Shown here piece after piece: positions 51,893-61,018 of a DNA stretch of 64,000 nucleotides. How positions within the stretch are numbered: the stretch's first letter is position 1; each line of letters begins with the position of its first letter. The notes under the pieces were generated by a model. That model was not told where the DNA came from, searched no databases, and saw only the letters and a list, made by a program, of their open reading frames with translations. The stretch is from CAVPWP01 sp963709395 (GTDB lineage Bacteria > Pseudomonadota > Alphaproteobacteria > Rhodobacterales > Rhodobacteraceae), in assembly GCA_963709395.1 (NCBI GenBank), contig CAVPWP010000008.1, positions 248,001 through 312,000 of the forward strand, in the 5' to 3' direction. The translations under genes and the position numbers were made by a program.

Positions 51893-54172
51893 TCAGGCAT
51901 ACTTGGCAAGCGGGGTGCCGGCGACGGCTGACATGTTCAGAAGTCCGCGCGCGGTGATCGCCGGGGTGACGATATGCGCGCGGTTTCCCATCCCCATGAG
52001 AATCGGTCCCACCTCGAGCCCCTGCGCCTTCATCTTCAGGATGTTGCGCACGCCTGACGCCGCATCCGTGTTGGCGAAGACCAGGACGTTCGCGGGGCCT
52101 TCGAAGCGGGCCGACGGAAAGATGCGCTGGCGCAACTCGGTATCGAGGGCGGTGTCGGCGTGCATCTCGCCCTCGTATTCGAAGTCGCGCGGTGCTGCGT
52201 CGAGCACGGCAAGCGCCCCGCGCATCCGCCGTCCGGTGTCGCAGTCGAGATTGCCGAACTGGCTGTGCGAACAGAGCGCCACCTTCGGGGCCAGGCCGAA
52301 GCGGCGGACATGTCGGGCGGCCGCCGCCGCGGTCTCGGCGATCTGGTCGGGGGTGGGTTCGGGATGCACATGGGTGTCGGCGATGAAAAGCGGCCCGTCG
52401 GGCATGATCATCAGGCTGAGCGCGCCGATGGGCTGCAGCTTGTCGGTGCCCAGCACCTGCGTGATGTAGTTGAGATGCCAGAGATACTGGCCGAACGTGC
52501 CGCAGATCATGCTGTCGGCCTCGCCGCGATGGACCATCACGGCCCCGATCGCGGTGGTGTTGGTGCGCATGATCGCACGCGCGAGGTCCGGGGTGACGCC
52601 GCGCCGTTCCATCAGCCCGTGGTAGGTCGTCCAGTAGTCGCGGTAGCGCGGGTCGTTCTCGGGGTTCACGATCTCGAAGTCGGTGCCGGGGCGGATCGGC
52701 AGGCCGATGCGTTCGGCCCGCGTGGCGATGACGTCGGGGCGCCCGACAAGGATCGGGGCGTCGGTCGTTTCCTCGATCATGGCGTTGGCCGCGCGCAGGA
52801 CGCGCTCGTCTTCGCCCTCGGTGAAGACGATCGTGCGCGTGGCGGTCGCCGCAGCCTCGAACACCGGGCGCATGATCATCGCCGAGCGGAAGACCGACCC
52901 GTCGAGCTTGCGCTTGTAGGCCTCGAAATCCTCGATCGGGCGGGTGGCGACGCCGGTTTCCATCGCCGCCCGGGCGACGGCGGGCGCGACGATGCCCATC
53001 AGACGCGGATCGAAGGGCTTGGGGATCAGGTAGTCGGCTCCGAAGGTCAGCTGTTCGCCCTTGTAGGCGGCGGCGGCCTCGGCGCTGGTGGTGGCGCGGG
53101 CAAGGGCCGCGATCCCGTCGATGCAGGCGATCTTCATCGCATCGTTGATCTCGGTCGCGCCGACATCGAGTGCGCCGCGGAAGATGAAGGGAAAACACAG
53201 GACGTTGTTGACCTGGTTGGGAAAATCGCTGCGCCCGGTGGCGATGATCGCATCCGGCACGGCCTCGCGCGCGAGGTCGGGCAGGATCTCGGGCGCCGGG
53301 TTCGCCAGCGCGAACACGATGGGCTGCGGCGCCATCTTCTTGACCATCTCGGGGGTCAGCACACCCGGACCGGACAGCCCGAGGAAAAGGTCGGCCCCGT
53401 CGATCACGTCGTCGAGGCTGCGCGGGCCACCGGGCTGGGCATAATCGGCCTTCTGCGGCGTCATGTCCTCGGCGCGGCCTTCGTGGACAAGGCCGTGCAG
53501 GTCGCACAGCCAGACATTCTCGCGCTTCACACCCAGCTTCAGAAGCATGTTGAGGCAGGCGATGCCCGCCGCACCGCCGCCGGTCGAGACGATCTTGATG
53601 TCCTCGAACCGCCGGTTCGACACGCGCATGGCATTGCTTGCCGCGGCGCCCACGACGATGGCGGTGCCGTGCTGGTCGTCGTGGAAGACGGGGATGTTCA
53701 TGCGCTCGCGGCAGATCCGCTCGACGATGAAACAGTCGGGCGCCTTGATGTCCTCGAGGTTGATCGCCCCGAAGGTGGGTTCCAGCGCGCAGACGATGTC
53801 GGCCAGCTTTTCAGGGTCGCTCTCGTCCAGTTCGATGTCGAAACAGTCGATATTGGCGAATTTCTTGAAGAGGACGGCCTTGCCCTCCATCACCGGCTTC
53901 GAGGCCAGCCCGCCGATATTGCCGAGGCCAAGCACCGCAGACCCGTTCGAGACGACGGCGACAAGGTTGCCGCGCGAGGTGTAGCGGCTGGCGGTCGACG
54001 GGTCGGCCTTGATCTCGAGACAGGCCTCGGCCACGCCGGGGGAATAGGCGCGCGACAGGTCGCGGCCGTTCGCGAGCGGCTTGGTCGCGCGCACCTCGAG
54101 TTTTCCGGGCCGGGGAAACTCGTGATAGTCGAGTGCCGCCTGCCTCAGCGCGTCGTGCCGGCTGTCGGTCAT
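51893..54172 (-). CDS. maeB: NADP-dependent malic enzyme with C-terminal phosphotransacetylase-like domain
   Basis: A 759-residue fusion. Residues 1-430 are malic enzyme (YHEFPRPGKLEVRATKPLANGRDLSRAYSPGVAE, FHDDQHGTAIV, STGGGAAGIACLNMLL, FPNQVNNVLCFPFIFRGALDVGA); residues 440-759 form a PTA-like domain (FTEGEDERVLRAA, YLWHLNYITQVLG). In related enzymes the PTA domain is regulatory and lacks acetyltransferase activity. It decarboxylates malate to pyruvate with NADPH formation. ATG at 54172 has AGGAGCAGG just upstream. Single gene, divergent from cdd. Confidence 0.95.
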   Translation of the reverse strand: MTDSRHDALRQAALDYHEFPRPGKLEVRATKPLANGRDLSRAYSPGVAEACLEIKADPSTASRYTSRGNLVAVVSNGSAVLGLGNIGGLASKPVMEGKAVLFKKFANIDCFDIELDESDPEKLADIVCALEPTFGAINLEDIKAPDCFIVERICRERMNIPVFHDDQHGTAIVVGAAASNAMRVSNRRFEDIKIVSTGGGAAGIACLNMLLKLGVKRENVWLCDLHGLVHEGRAEDMTPQKADYAQPGGPRSLDDVIDGADLFLGLSGPGVLTPEMVKKMAPQPIVFALANPAPEILPDLAREAVPDAIIATGRSDFPNQVNNVLCFPFIFRGALDVGATEINDAMKIACIDGIAALARATTSAEAAAAYKGEQLTFGADYLIPKPFDPRLMGIVAPAVARAAMETGVATRPIEDFEAYKRKLDGSVFRSAMIMRPVFEAAATATRTIVFTEGEDERVLRAANAMIEETTDAPILVGRPDVIATRAERIGLPIRPGTDFEIVNPENDPRYRDYWTTYHGLMERRGVTPDLARAIMRTNTTAIGAVMVHRGEADSMICGTFGQYLWHLNYITQVLGTDKLQPIGALSLMIMPDGPLFIADTHVHPEPTPDQIAETAAAAARHVRRFGLAPKVALCSHSQFGNLDCDTGRRMRGALAVLDAAPRDFEYEGEMHADTALDTELRQRIFPSARFEGPANVLVFANTDAASGVRNILKMKAQGLEVGPILMGMGNRAHIVTPAITARGLLNMSAVAGTPLAKYA

Positions 54173-54365
54173 GTCCTGCTCCTCCCGCCCCTAGGTAGTT
54201 TAATGCTGAACTATCTTGCGGCGCGGCTTAGTTCCATCCCTTGACGGCGTCAATCGAGGACGCCGTGCGTGGCGGTACTGTGCGGTGAAAGCGATGCGCG
54301 GGGCAAGGCTTGCATCCGCCACGCGCGCGGCACAGACTTCCGCGAAACGGCGGAAGGGATTGGCC

Positions 54366-54758
54366 ATGTCACTCATGGAGGCGGCGCGCGAGGTGCGCGA
54401 ACGGGCCTACGCGCCCTATTCGAAGTTCAAGGTCGGCGCCGCTTTGCGGACCGACGATGGTCAGGTCTTCGTCGGCTGCAACGTCGAGAACGTGGCCTAT
54501 CCCGAAGGCACCTGCGCCGAAGCCGGGGCCATCGCGGCGATGTGCGCCGCCGGGGGGCGGAAGATCGCCGAAGTCGCCGTGATCGGCGACAGCCCCGATC
54601 CGGTGACGCCCTGCGGCGGCTGCCGCCAGAAGATCGCCGAATTCGCGGGGCCGGATGTCCGGGTGACGATGGGCACGATGGCCGGCACCACGCTGACGAT
54701 GACGGTCGCCGAGCTTCTGCCCGGGGCCTTCGGACCGGGGCACATGGAGGCCGAGTGA
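54366..54758 (+). CDS. cdd: Cytidine deaminase
   Basis: A 130-residue zinc enzyme converting cytidine and deoxycytidine to (deoxy)uridine. YAPYSKFKVGAAL, CNVENVAYPEGTCAEAGAIAAM (Cys-Ala-Glu, the zinc Cys and catalytic Glu) and TPCGGCRQKIAEF (two more zinc Cys) are all intact. ATG at 54366 starts MSLMEAAREVRERAYAPYS, the standard N-terminus. It overlaps the deoB start by one base (TGATG), so it leads a nucleoside-salvage operon. Confidence 0.94.
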   Translation: MSLMEAAREVRERAYAPYSKFKVGAALRTDDGQVFVGCNVENVAYPEGTCAEAGAIAAMCAAGGRKIAEVAVIGDSPDPVTPCGGCRQKIAEFAGPDVRVTMGTMAGTTLTMTVAELLPGAFGPGHMEAE

Positions 54759-55967
54759 TGCCGCGTGCCTTTCTTGTCGTGATGGATTCGGTCGGTGCGG
54801 GTGGTGCGCCCGACGCGGACCGCTTCTTCAACGGCACGGTCCCTGACACCGGCGCGAACACGCTGGCCCATATCGCGGCCGAATGCGCGGCGGGGCGCGC
54901 CGAGGAGGGGCGCAGCGGCCCGCTGCGCCTGCCGAACCTCGACGCGCTTGGCCTTGGCGCGGCTGTCGAGCTTGCCTCGGGCACCCGCCCCACCGGCCTT
55001 GACGCCGTGCCGCAGGGCCTCTGGGGGGCTGCGACCGAGGTATCGCGCGGCAAGGACACGCCCTCGGGCCACTGGGAGCTTGCGGGCGTCCCGGTGCCCT
55101 GGGACTGGCACTATTTCCCCGACGCGACACCAGCGTTCCCCGACGCGCTGGTGGCACGGGTCTGCAAGCTGGCAGGCACCGACGGCATTCTCGGGAACTG
55201 CCACGCCTCGGGGACGGTCATCATCGAGGAACTCGGGTCGCGTCACATCGAGACCGGATGGCCGATCTGCTACACCTCGGCCGACAGCGTCTTCCAGATC
55301 GCTGCGCACGAGGGGCATTTCGGCCTCGACCGTTTGCTGAAGCTCTGCGTGGATCTTGCCCCCACGCTGCACGCGATGAAGGTCGGCCGCGTCATCGCCC
55401 GGCCCTTCACGGGCGAGCCGGGCAGCTTCGAGCGTACCGCGAACCGTCACGACTACGCCATGGCACCTCCCGGCCCGACGCTCTGCGACTGGGTTCAGGC
55501 GGCGGGCGGCAAGGTGCATGCGATCGGCAAGATCGGTGATATCTTCTCGATGACCGGCATCGACGACGTGGTGAAGGGCCCCGACGCGGCGCTCATGGAC
55601 CACCTCGAAGCCGCCGCGCGCGATGCCGAAGACGGCAGCCTGACCTTCGCCAACTTCGTCGAGTTCGACAGCAAGTATGGCCACCGCCGCGACGTGTCGG
55701 GCTATGCCCGCGCGCTGGAATGGTTCGACGGCGAGACTGCCGCGCCTCTTCCGACATCTGAGAGCCGGTGACCTGATGCTTTTCACCGCCGATCATGGCA
55801 ACGACCCGACCTGGACCGGCACCGACCACACCCGCGAACGTGTGCCGGTCGTGGCGACGGGTGCGGGCCTGCGTGAGATCGGGCAGGTGGCCTTTGCGGA
55901 TGTCGGGGCCAGCCTTGCCGCGCATCTGGGCGTGGCCGCCCGACCGCCCGGGCGCAGCTTCCTGTGA
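54758..55967 (+). CDS. deoB: Phosphopentomutase (one frameshift)
   Basis: A 402-residue metalloenzyme that interconverts (deoxy)ribose-1-phosphate and -5-phosphate. MPRAFLVVMDSVGAGGAPDA carries the first metal Asp, GKDTPSGHWEL the catalytic Thr, and TFANFVEFDSKYGHRRD and LMLFTADHGNDPTWTGTDHTRE the second metal site. One extra base near 55731 shifts the frame between EWFD and ARLPRLFRHLRAGD. Directly after cdd and 7 bp before add. A thymidine phosphorylase gene, often between cdd and deoB in relatives, is absent here. Confidence 0.93.
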
Positions 55968-55974
55968 GGACCCC

Positions 55975-56946
55975 ATGAAGAAGATCGAGCTTCACCTTCA
56001 TCTCGAAGGGGCCGCGCCGCCTGCCTTCGTGCGGGGGCTGGCGAAAGAGAAGCATGTCGACATCGAGGGCATTTTCGCCGCCGACGGCAGCTACAACTAC
56101 ACCGATTTCTGGCATTTCCTGCAGGTCTACGAGGCCGCGACCTCGGTGCTGACCACGCCCGACGACTACGCCCGCCTGACCCGCGCGGTTCTGGCCGAAA
56201 GTGCGGCGTCGGGCGTGGTCTATTCCGAGACGTTCCTGTCGCCCGATTTCTGCGGCGGACGCGATGTGGGGGCCTGGCGCGAATACCTTCATGCCATCCG
56301 CGAAGCCGCCGATGCCGCCGAGCGCGAAGACGGGATCACCCTGCGCGGCATCGTCACCTGCATCCGCCATTTCGGCCCGGAGAAGGCGAAGGAAACCGCC
56401 ATCTGCGCCGCCGAGACAGCGGGCGACTGGATCGTCGGATTCGGCATCGCGGGCGACGAGAAGGCGGGAGAGCCGCGCGACTTCGCCTGGTCCTTCGACC
56501 TTGCGCGCGAGGCAGGGATGCGCCTGACGGCCCATGCCGGCGAATGGGGCGGGCCGGACAGCGTGAACGACGCGCTCGATGCGCTGAAGGTCGAACGGAT
56601 CGGCCACGGTGTCCGCGCGATCGAGGATCACGCCACCGTCGATCGGCTTGCACGCGAGGAGATCGTGCTCGAGGTCTGTCCCGGCTCGAACGTGGCCCTG
56701 GGGCTTTACCGCGACTGGCCCGCGCATCCGATCGCGCGGCTGCGCGATGCCGGGGTGAACGTCACGGTCTCGACCGACGACCCGCCGTTCTTCCACACCA
56801 CCATGGCGCGCGAGTTCGACATGCTGGCCCGGGAATGCGGCTGGCAGGACGACGAATTGCAGGCGCTCAACGCCGCCGCGCTTGACGCCGCCTTCTGTGA
56901 CGGCGAGACGAAGGAACGCATCCGAAAGACGCTCGAGGCCCCATGA
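55975..56946 (+). CDS. add: Adenosine deaminase
   Basis: A 323-residue amidohydrolase. Zn ligands: IELHLHLEGAAPP (HxH), LTAHAGEWGGPDSV (His) and VTVSTDDPPFF (Asp); catalytic Glu in HAGEW and His in RIGHGVRAIED. It converts adenosine to inosine. GAGGACCCC precedes the ATG. The stop overlaps upp by four bases. The frame is intact. Part of the cdd-deoB-add-upp operon. Confidence 0.94.
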   Translation: MKKIELHLHLEGAAPPAFVRGLAKEKHVDIEGIFAADGSYNYTDFWHFLQVYEAATSVLTTPDDYARLTRAVLAESAASGVVYSETFLSPDFCGGRDVGAWREYLHAIREAADAAEREDGITLRGIVTCIRHFGPEKAKETAICAAETAGDWIVGFGIAGDEKAGEPRDFAWSFDLAREAGMRLTAHAGEWGGPDSVNDALDALKVERIGHGVRAIEDHATVDRLAREEIVLEVCPGSNVALGLYRDWPAHPIARLRDAGVNVTVSTDDPPFFHTTMAREFDMLARECGWQDDELQALNAAALDAAFCDGETKERIRKTLEAP

Positions 56947-57575
56947 AAGACCACCTGACCATCGTCAAACACCCGCTCGTGCAGCACAAGCTGACGCTGA
57001 TGCGGGAAAAGGAAACCTCGACCGCGAAGTTCCGCCAGCTTCTGCGCGAGATCAGCCTTCTGCTTGCCTATGAGGTCACGCGCGACCTGCACATGACCAT
57101 GCGGCGGATCGAGACGCCTCTGTGCGAGATGGACGCGCCCTCGCTCGAAGGACGCAAGCTGGCGCTGATCTCGATCCTGCGGGCCGGAAACGGGTTGCTG
57201 GACGGCATGCTCGAACTGATCCCGTCGGCGCGCGTCGGGTTCGTCGGGCTTTACCGGGACGAAAAGACGCTCGAGCCGGTGCAGTACTACTACAAGGTGC
57301 CTGCCAACCTGGAAGAGCGCTTCGTCATCGCGGTCGATCCGATGCTGGCGACCGGCAACTCCTCAGCCGCGGCCATCGACCTTCTCAAGAAGTCCGGTGC
57401 CCGGGAAATCCGGTTTCTCTGCCTCCTGGCCGCGCCCGAAGGGGTCCGGCGCATGGAGGAGGCGCACCCCGACGTGCCCATCGTCACGGCCGCGCTCGAC
57501 GAATGCCTGAACGAGCACGGCTATATCGTGCCGGGTCTGGGTGACGCGGGCGACCGGATGTTCGGGACGCAGTAG
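56943..57575 (+). CDS. upp: Uracil phosphoribosyltransferase
   Basis: A 210-residue type I phosphoribosyltransferase making UMP from uracil and PRPP. The PRPP loop is VDPMLATGNSSAAAID, and the N-terminal HPLVQHKLTLMREKETSTAKFRQLLREI plus the C-terminal GYIVPGLGDAGDRMFGTQ are diagnostic. It starts inside the add stop (ATGA). Competes with the reductive uracil-degradation pathway encoded earlier in the window. Confidence 0.96.
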   Translation: MKDHLTIVKHPLVQHKLTLMREKETSTAKFRQLLREISLLLAYEVTRDLHMTMRRIETPLCEMDAPSLEGRKLALISILRAGNGLLDGMLELIPSARVGFVGLYRDEKTLEPVQYYYKVPANLEERFVIAVDPMLATGNSSAAAIDLLKKSGAREIRFLCLLAAPEGVRRMEEAHPDVPIVTAALDECLNEHGYIVPGLGDAGDRMFGTQ

Positions 57576-57641
57576 GGCGCGCTTTACTTGGCGATCAGGC
57601 TTGGGCATGCTCGGCACGCCCGATCACCGGCGGAGGCGAAG

Positions 57642-58190
57642 ATGAAAACGACTGTCACCCTGACCGTGACCCTGGCCGTGACCCTGGCCGTTGCGGCGAC
57701 GATGGCGCCTGCGCAGGACAACGGCCTGCTGACCCCCGGTCAGCGCTTCGGACTGCCCGCCATTCCGCCCGGCTATGTCCGGGTCTGGGAGGACGATCGC
57801 CTGAACCCGAACCGGGCCCGCGGCACCGCCACGGGCGAGGCGCAGATGAACGCGATCTGGACGGACGACGTGCCGCGGCAACTGCGCTTCGTGCCGGGAC
57901 CGGCTTCGGTGGTCGCGACGGCGCCGCTGGCGTCTGCTTCCGCGCCCGTGGTCCAACCCGTGCCCGGCTTCTTCGTTCAGATCGGCGCCGCCACCAATGC
58001 GGCCGGAAACGCCCAGATCGCGGCCGATCTGAGGGCGGCGGGCCTGCCGGCGCGGCGCGGCGAGGTGCGGCAGGGGTCGTCGCGCACGCCCATCGTGCTG
58101 GCCGGACCCTTCGCGGACATGACCGCGGCCAGCACCGGCCTCGCGCAGGTGCAGCGGCTGGGATACTCGGGCACCATCCTGAGGAACTGA
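57642..58190 (+). CDS. SPOR-domain exported protein
   Basis: A 182-residue protein. The signal peptide (MKTTVTLTVTLAVTLAVAATMAPA) is followed by a conserved segment GLPAIPPGYVRVWEDDRLNPNRARGT seen in Rhodobacterales SPOR proteins and by a C-terminal SPOR domain (FFVQIGAATNAAGNAQIAADLRAAGLPARRGEV ... VLAGPFADMTAASTGLAQV). SPOR domains bind denuded peptidoglycan glycan strands at division sites. CGGAGG lies seven bases upstream of the ATG. Single gene. Confidence 0.85.
   Translation: MKTTVTLTVTLAVTLAVAATMAPAQDNGLLTPGQRFGLPAIPPGYVRVWEDDRLNPNRARGTATGEAQMNAIWTDDVPRQLRFVPGPASVVATAPLASASAPVVQPVPGFFVQIGAATNAAGNAQIAADLRAAGLPARRGEVRQGSSRTPIVLAGPFADMTAASTGLAQVQRLGYSGTILRN
57654..57689 (+). repeat. Three 12-bp tandem repeats in a signal-peptide coding region
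   Basis: GTCACCCTGACC, GTGACCCTGGCC and GTGACCCTGGCC follow each other exactly and encode VTLT-VTLA-VTLA, the hydrophobic core of the signal peptide of the SPOR protein. Copy number could vary without changing frame. Confidence 0.8.
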
Positions 58191-58196
58191 CGCGCC

Positions 58197-59216
58197 CTAC
58201 GATCCGCAGATGTTTTGCAGCGCGACCCAGGCGTCGTCGGTCAGGATCGGGCGCGCGCCCGCGGCGGGCACCGGGTCCGCTTCGATCAGTGGCAGCGTCG
58301 ATTCCCCTGTGGCGTCCAGCGCATAGGCATAGGGCGAGAGCGGCACGCCCGCACCCGCGAAGCGCGGCACCAGGGCTGCGGCGCCAAGCGGCGCGGGGTC
58401 ATCCATCGCCACCAGGCGCAGGGCGGCCGCCGTCACGGCCTCTGGCGGAAGGGTGCCGGAGGTCAGCAGCCGCAGCGCCGTGCCGATGCCGGAGTCCTGC
58501 AGCATCGCCTCGAGCGGGTCGGTCCGCGCGATCCGTTCGGCCTCGGCCAGGATATGGCCGGCGACGACGGCGGGCGTGTCGTAATCCTCGACCAGGTCCC
58601 GTCCCAGCAGGATCGTCCCGTCCGGCAGGTGCCTGACGGTCAGGATCGCGTCCGGCACGACGATAAGCGTCACGCCCCCGACGGGCAGCAGCCGGCGTGT
58701 CAGTTCGGTCAGCGCGCGCTGGCCCTGCGGCGTCGCGCAGGCCGGGCCGGTCAGCGGGCGCAACTCGGCCATCATCGCGCTGCTGATGGCTGCGCGCGTG
58801 GCATCGGGCACGATCGCGGCGGTCTGCCGCATCAGGGCCGCGGGAACCCAGAACGCCGCCACCGCGGCGACAATCAACGCCATCGCCACGACGATCCCCG
58901 TGCGCAACCGGCCGGGGTGGGGGCGGCCGCGTTCGACGGATTTGCGCACGCGCTCGATCGCCTCGATCATCGTGGTGTCGGACACTTCGATCTCTTCGGG
59001 GGAATCCTCGCCCGGGGCGTAGCGGGGCGGGGAGCTGCCGGGGTTGCGCCGGATCACGGCGGGCAGCGACCAGTGTGAGAGGGCCACGTCCTTGCCGTCG
59101 TGGATGACAAGCGTGGCATCGCCGAGCGAGACGTAAACGTCACGCCGCTGGGCCTCCCGGTCCGGGCGCCAGATCGCCGTCGCCTCGAGCCGCTGGTATT
59201 CGTTGAGCGCCGTCAT
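58197..59216 (-). CDS. Hypothetical single-pass membrane protein with large C-terminal domain
   Basis: A 339-residue protein with a cytosolic N-terminal 105 residues, one helix (TGIVVAMALIVAAVAAFWVPAALM) and a 210-residue C-terminal domain. The C-terminal part has regular features (LLPVGGVTLIVVPDAILTVRHLPDGTILLGRDLVEDYDTPAVVAGHILAEAERIA) reminiscent of a membrane-anchored metallopeptidase-like fold, but the usual HExxH motif is replaced by AGHILAEAE. No named domain is certain. Converges with the SPOR gene (6-bp gap). Confidence 0.65.
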   Translation of the reverse strand: MTALNEYQRLEATAIWRPDREAQRRDVYVSLGDATLVIHDGKDVALSHWSLPAVIRRNPGSSPPRYAPGEDSPEEIEVSDTTMIEAIERVRKSVERGRPHPGRLRTGIVVAMALIVAAVAAFWVPAALMRQTAAIVPDATRAAISSAMMAELRPLTGPACATPQGQRALTELTRRLLPVGGVTLIVVPDAILTVRHLPDGTILLGRDLVEDYDTPAVVAGHILAEAERIARTDPLEAMLQDSGIGTALRLLTSGTLPPEAVTAAALRLVAMDDPAPLGAAALVPRFAGAGVPLSPYAYALDATGESTLPLIEADPVPAAGARPILTDDAWVALQNICGS

Positions 59217-59365
59217 GGCGGCTTTGTCTTGACCTGCTCGTCTGTTCCTCGTCGTCTAACGACAGTAGCTCAAGCCGCGCGGCTGGGGTAGAGGCAATGG
59301 TCTGGCCCGCCGGCGCGCGGCAGGGAGAAGCGCTTGACCCGATTTCGCAGGCAGCGGCACCCGGC

Positions 59366-60011
59366 ATGATCGTGTCACCTGGCCGTCGCTACATCTTCGT
59401 TCACATCCCCAAGACCGGGGGCACCTCGATGGCGCTGGCGCTTGAGGCCCGCGCGATGAAGGACGACATCCTGATCGGGGATACGCCCAAGGCGCGACGA
59501 CGGCGGCGGCGTCTGGCGGAGCTTCCCGCGCGGGGGCGGCTCTGGAAACACTCCCGCCTGTCCGATCTCGACGGCTGGATCGGGCCGGACGATCTGGACG
59601 GGTATTTTGTCTTCACGCTGGTGCGCAATCCCTGGGACAGGATGGTGAGCTACTACCACTGGCTGCGCACGCAGGACTTCGATCATCCGGCGGTGCGGCT
59701 GGCCGGCAAGACCGGCTTTCGCCGAGTTCCTGGCCCATCCCCAGACCGCCGCGATGCTTGGGAACGATGCGGCACGGCACTATGTGTCCGATGCCGCGGG
59801 GCGCGAGCGTTGCAACGCCTTCCTGCGTCTGGAGCATCTCGACCGGGATATCGCCCCGCTGGCGGACCATCTGGGGTTCCGGCCTGACATCCCCCATGCC
59901 AATGCCACATCCCGCGACCGCGATCATCGCCGATACTACGACGATGTGACGGCCGCGCGGGTGGCCGCGCTCTGCGCCGAGGACATCGCCCGCTTCGGAT
60001 ACGCCTTCTGA
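59366..60011 (+). CDS. Sulfotransferase family protein (one frameshift)
   Basis: About 214 residues after removing one extra base near 59718. The 5'-phosphosulfate loop is YIFVHIPKTGGTSM and the 3'-phosphate site is VFTLVRNPWDRMVSYYHW, both diagnostic of PAPS-dependent sulfotransferases. The corrected middle reads GFAEFLAHPQTAAMLGNDAARHYV. Acceptor unknown; relatives modify glycans or capsules. ATG at 59366 begins MIVSPGRRYIF. Divergent from the hypothetical membrane protein. Confidence 0.83.
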
Positions 60012-60280
60012 GGAGAGAGGCTGAGGAGAGGGGGCGCGATTCGAATCCGTTCCGGGCACCGGTCAATCCGCACCCGATCGGGGCGATCATGGCTAAGATT
60101 TTGCGAACGCCGGTGCTGCATTTCAAACAGTGGGTTTGCCGCGGCTCCGACTGCCCCGTGGGGCGAAAATGTGCCGCAATTCCGCCGGGATTGCGTCCGA
60201 AAGACGGCAGAATTGGACGCTTTTCCTGGGTTTGCCACATCGGGGCCTTGATCCCCCCAACCCGAGGAAAGGAAGAACCC

Positions 60281-60940
60281 ATGTCCATCCACAATCACTC
60301 CGCATTCGCCCAGATCGACGACGCCGTCCTCGCCGGCGCTGTCTTTTCCCGCCGCCCGACCCGTCTTGGCACCGGTCTTGTCGCCGGAACGCGGGTCGAA
60401 GCCGCCCGCGGCTGGACGCCGGTCGAACAGGTGATGACCGGCGAAAAGGTCCAGACCTGGGACGGCGGGCTTCAGCCCGTCACCCGGATCGAGCGTATGG
60501 TCTTCGGCGCCGACCTCGGGGCGGCCTATCCCGAGGGGCTGCTGATGGTGCCGGGCGGGGCGCTCAACAATTGCGACGCCTTCTACCTGATGCCCGAGCA
60601 GCATGTCCTGCTCGAAAGCGCCATCGCCGACGAGGTGCTGGGCAATCCGTCGGTGCTGGTGCCGGCCGCGGCGCTTGAGGGCTATCGCGGGATTGCGCGG
60701 GTCATGCCGGTGGACCTTGTCGAGGTCGTGACGCTGTTCTTCGACACCGAGGAGGTGGTCTATGCCAACACCGGCGCGCTGATGCACTGCGCCCCGCGCA
60801 AGGCGGCGGGATCGGCGCTGCGCGGCGCGGTGCGGTCGGCCTTTTTCGAGGTGCTGCCGTTCGAGCGCGCGCGTGCCATGGTCGAGCTGATGGCCGGGGA
60901 TGCGCCCTGGGCGACAGACGGCTTCGCCCAAGCTGCGTAA
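60281..60940 (+). CDS. Stand-alone Hint-fold protein lacking the usual nucleophilic Cys
   Basis: A 219-residue protein of the Rhodobacterales Hint_2 family. GTRVEAARGWTPVEQVMTGEKVQTWDGGLQPVTRI and PEQHVLLESAIADEVLG follow the Hint pattern (block A start, TxxG...QPV, HxxLL), but the position of the conserved catalytic Cys in CFxxGT is Gly32 (GLVAGT). GAGGAAAGGAAG precedes the ATG at 60281; the open frame upstream to 60089 has no conserved sequence. The 269-bp upstream gap (60012-60280) holds nothing else recognisable. It is followed by a terminator. Confidence 0.75.
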   Translation: MSIHNHSAFAQIDDAVLAGAVFSRRPTRLGTGLVAGTRVEAARGWTPVEQVMTGEKVQTWDGGLQPVTRIERMVFGADLGAAYPEGLLMVPGGALNNCDAFYLMPEQHVLLESAIADEVLGNPSVLVPAAALEGYRGIARVMPVDLVEVVTLFFDTEEVVYANTGALMHCAPRKAAGSALRGAVRSAFFEVLPFERARAMVELMAGDAPWATDGFAQAA

Positions 60941-60981
60941 GGGGCGCGTCCGCGCCCTGTCTCTCACCGCACCGTTTCAGC

Positions 60982-61015
60982 GGGGCCGCGGCCAAGGCGC
61001 GGCCCCGAAGCTTTT
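60982..61015 (+). terminator. Bidirectional intrinsic terminator between the Hint gene and fadJ
   Basis: GGGGCCGCG and its complement CGCGGCCCC form a 9-bp stem with loop GCCAAGG, followed by GAAGCTTTT. The convergent fadJ gene ends three bases beyond it, so it may serve both. Confidence 0.65.
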
Positions 61016-61018
61016 CGG

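Noticed and set aside
52160..54244. Very long antisense open frames, for example opposite maeB, opposite the FAD oxidase (14478-16082) and across the RND permease
   Set aside because: They mirror strongly conserved genes in high-GC DNA, where stop codons are rare, and show low-complexity Arg/Gly/Ala composition without domains.
60031..60075. GATTCGAATCC-like sequence suggesting a tRNA T-arm or tRNA-derived attachment site
   Set aside because: The five bases on either side of TTCGAAT do not pair on either strand, and no acceptor, D or anticodon arms are found nearby.
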